DNA of 5,997 nucleotides from positions 1 to 5,997 of the forward strand of contig LJUI01000152.1 in assembly GCA_001303705.1 (NCBI GenBank), written 5' to 3'. The first letter of the stretch is position 1, and the number at the start of each line of letters is the position of its first letter. Positions 4,516 to 5,997 of the stretch are shown one piece after another. The notes under the pieces were generated by a model, which was not told the origin of the DNA, did no database searches, and saw nothing but the letters and a program-made list of their open reading frames with translations. Both the position numbers and the translations under genes were made by a program. This stretch comes from a candidate division TA06 bacterium SM23_40. Its GTDB lineage: Bacteria; LJUI01; SM1-40.

Positions 4516-5997
4516 TCAGAGCCGGAACAGGTACGATACCTTGGCAAAGACCGTTCGGCCGTCGCGCTCGAAGCTCGAGCCGTGGTCATACTCCTCGTTC
4601 AGCCCGAGGTAGAGGACGCTTCCCGGCACATAAACATAGCTGAGGAGGAGCTGCATGGCGAGGCTCTCATCTTGCGTGTTCTCCTGCACCACGCCGCGGA
4701 ACGAGAACTCCCGGTTGAAGTGATAGGTCGCCTTGGCCCGGGCTACTATCTCATCGTACGCCTCTTCGCCCCCCCACGTCCGGAACATGTTATCCCGATC
4801 GAGCGAGGCCTCCAGGCTGAACCGGTCCGTGGGGCGGAGCTCGCACCACACACCCCCGTTCTGTGTGAACCCCTTGAACGACTCATCCACATCATCATCA
4901 TCGAGATCATAATAGACCGCATTCCCCGCCCAGATCCAGAACCCGCCGCAGATCTTCCCGCTGTTACGGTTCTCCACCGAAAATGAAACATTGTGCCCGC
5001 GGTGTCTCCGTTCCCGATAGAGGATTCCGAAGCGCACAAGTTCCAGGTGAACCCATGTCGGCCCCCGCAGCTGCATACTGATCTCCGGTCCCGCGTACTC
5101 CTCCATCAACCGGCCCTCATCGTCGTATGTCAGGTCGACCCACGCAGCAGGTTCCCACCATACGAGGAAGTCACCCTCGGGGCGGAAGGTGTACCCGGCC
5201 CACGCTCCTGGGCCCGAGATGCCGGGTCTCGATAGATATCCTGTCCCGAACTCTACCCCGGGACGGATGTCGGTATACCAGATCGACGTGTTGAAGTTCC
5301 GGCCGAACCGGCCTACCGATGCCCCGAACGCCGGATCGGAGTACTCACCATCCTCATCCTTTGTCCACGTCTGCGCCACCTGGAAATCGGAATGGTAGTT
5401 CTCCGCGATCCGGAGCTGGCCGTCCACGCTCAGAACCCGACTGTGCCCGTCCTCCTGCTCCCTGTCCGCCACCATCAGCCCCATCCAGGAATTCTCGAAC
5501 AGATCGGCCTTTGTGCGCAGGATTCCGACGAAGGACGTGTCGGCAGCCTCGACACCTCTATCATATGCCGAGAGGAGGCCGAACGTCATCGGCCCCACCT
5601 TGCCGGTCACCTTGCCCGCAGCCATCGGATCGGCGATCCTCCTCGTGTGAAGGATGCGGAACCGGCTGGTCTCGAACATATCGGAGCCCTCGAGGAAGAA
5701 CGGCCGCTTCTCCGGGAAGTAGAGAGGGAACCGATTGTTGATATCGATCTGGTCGACGTCGCTCTCGACCTGGCTGAAGTCCGGGTTGACCGTCAGATCA
5801 GCGGTGACATTGGAGAGAACTCCCCATTTGAGATCCGCTCCCGTACGGTACCGAGCGGGATGGTTGTCCCAGGGGAGTAAGGGATTCCCCGGGTCGCGCA
5901 GACCGCCATCCTGGCCCACCGTGGAGTAGACCATGAGGTCGATGTGGCGTCCTGGCGAGATGCCCTCCAGCCCCGTCATCGTGCCGCACTGCCGGAG
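4516..5997 (-). CDS. DUF5916 outer-membrane protein, C-terminal part
   Basis: The frame is open to the right edge (LRQCGT precedes Met at 5979), so the 5' end is missing and 493 residues are seen. The family signature is clear in GADLKWGVLSNVTADLTVNP, DFSQVESDVDQIDINNRF and FPEKRPFFLEGSDMF (about residues 53-108 of this fragment), followed by alternating hydrophobic and aromatic strands to the end. The last residues, AKVSYLFRL, resemble a beta-barrel terminal strand. Complete members normally have a signal peptide and a carbohydrate-binding family 9-like domain before this region; neither is visible here. The protein is expected in the outer membrane of a diderm bacterium, perhaps handling glycans or peptides, but the family's role is not established. 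An acidic run (DLDDDDVDE) near fragment residue 364 comes from a GAT triplet repeat. The family call is firm; the function is unknown. Confidence 0.92.
   Translation of the reverse strand, partial: LRQCGTMTGLEGISPGRHIDLMVYSTVGQDGGLRDPGNPLLPWDNHPARYRTGADLKWGVLSNVTADLTVNPDFSQVESDVDQIDINNRFPLYFPEKRPFFLEGSDMFETSRFRILHTRRIADPMAAGKVTGKVGPMTFGLLSAYDRGVEAADTSFVGILRTKADLFENSWMGLMVADREQEDGHSRVLSVDGQLRIAENYHSDFQVAQTWTKDEDGEYSDPAFGASVGRFGRNFNTSIWYTDIRPGVEFGTGYLSRPGISGPGAWAGYTFRPEGDFLVWWEPAAWVDLTYDDEGRLMEEYAGPEISMQLRGPTWVHLELVRFGILYRERRHRGHNVSFSVENRNSGKICGGFWIWAGNAVYYDLDDDDVDESFKGFTQNGGVWCELRPTDRFSLEASLDRDNMFRTWGGEEAYDEIVARAKATYHFNREFSFRGVVQENTQDESLAMQLLLSYVYVPGSVLYLGLNEEYDHGSSFERDGRTVFAKVSYLFRL

Noticed and set aside
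4502-4525. CCGGCT/AGCCGG hairpin across the DUF5916 stop codon as a terminator
   Set aside because: It is a six-pair stem with a 12-nt loop, lacks a T-run and partly lies in coding sequence, so it is not convincing.
4891-4902. ATC triplet microsatellite
   Set aside because: It encodes an Asp run within the DUF5916 gene and is too short to suggest phase variation; triplet slippage would keep the frame.
5977-5979. Met codon at 5979 as start of the DUF5916 gene
   Set aside because: The frame is open to the window edge, and the residues before this Met (LRQCGT) fit the conserved family alignment, so it is internal.

Overview
The window holds eight protein-coding genes, all read from the minus strand, so transcription runs from high to low coordinates. 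The DNA is GC-rich (about 60% by eye). Starts are a mix of ATG and GTG, and most genes have strong purine-rich Shine-Dalgarno sites. The first gene in reading order is a DUF5916-type outer-membrane beta-barrel protein, so the host is very likely a two-membrane (diderm) bacterium. The DUF355 adenosine-specific kinase, TIGR04076 and HDIG-type HD genes fit anaerobic, often thermophilic or uncultured bacterial lineages. I cannot name a phylum from the sequence alone.

Layout in reading order: (1) 5997-4516, the C-terminal two-thirds or so of a DUF5916 protein whose start lies outside the window; (2) 4456-3974, DUF355/COG1839 adenosine-specific kinase; (3) a 41-bp hairpin at 3950-3910, then 3875-3114, a short-chain dehydrogenase/reductase; (4) 3043-2495, O6-alkylguanine-DNA alkyltransferase (Ogt type); (5) a repetitive ~200-bp spacer with a degenerate ~23-bp periodicity; (6) 2296-2021, a TIGR04076 protein, and 1966-1400, an HD-domain phosphohydrolase, which look like a two-gene operon with a hairpin between them; (7) a 517-bp gap without a credible gene, holding a weak terminator-like hairpin, a 26-bp dyad and a reasonable sigma70-like promoter; (8) 882-139, a HAD phosphatase, overlapping by 10 bp the start (148) of an alkaline-phosphatase-superfamily metalloenzyme that runs off the left edge.

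The genes do not form a recognisable pathway or defence system. They look like housekeeping and repair functions (alkyl-DNA repair, nucleoside phosphorylation, small phosphatases, a reductase) plus an envelope protein. The two most operon-like pairs are HAD phosphatase + metalloenzyme (overlapping, translationally coupled) and TIGR04076 + HD protein (54-nt gap). I saw no tRNA, rRNA, CRISPR array, transposase or phage gene. The most unusual non-coding features are the ~23-bp periodic array between the alkyltransferase and TIGR04076 genes, and the dyad directly upstream of the HAD promoter.
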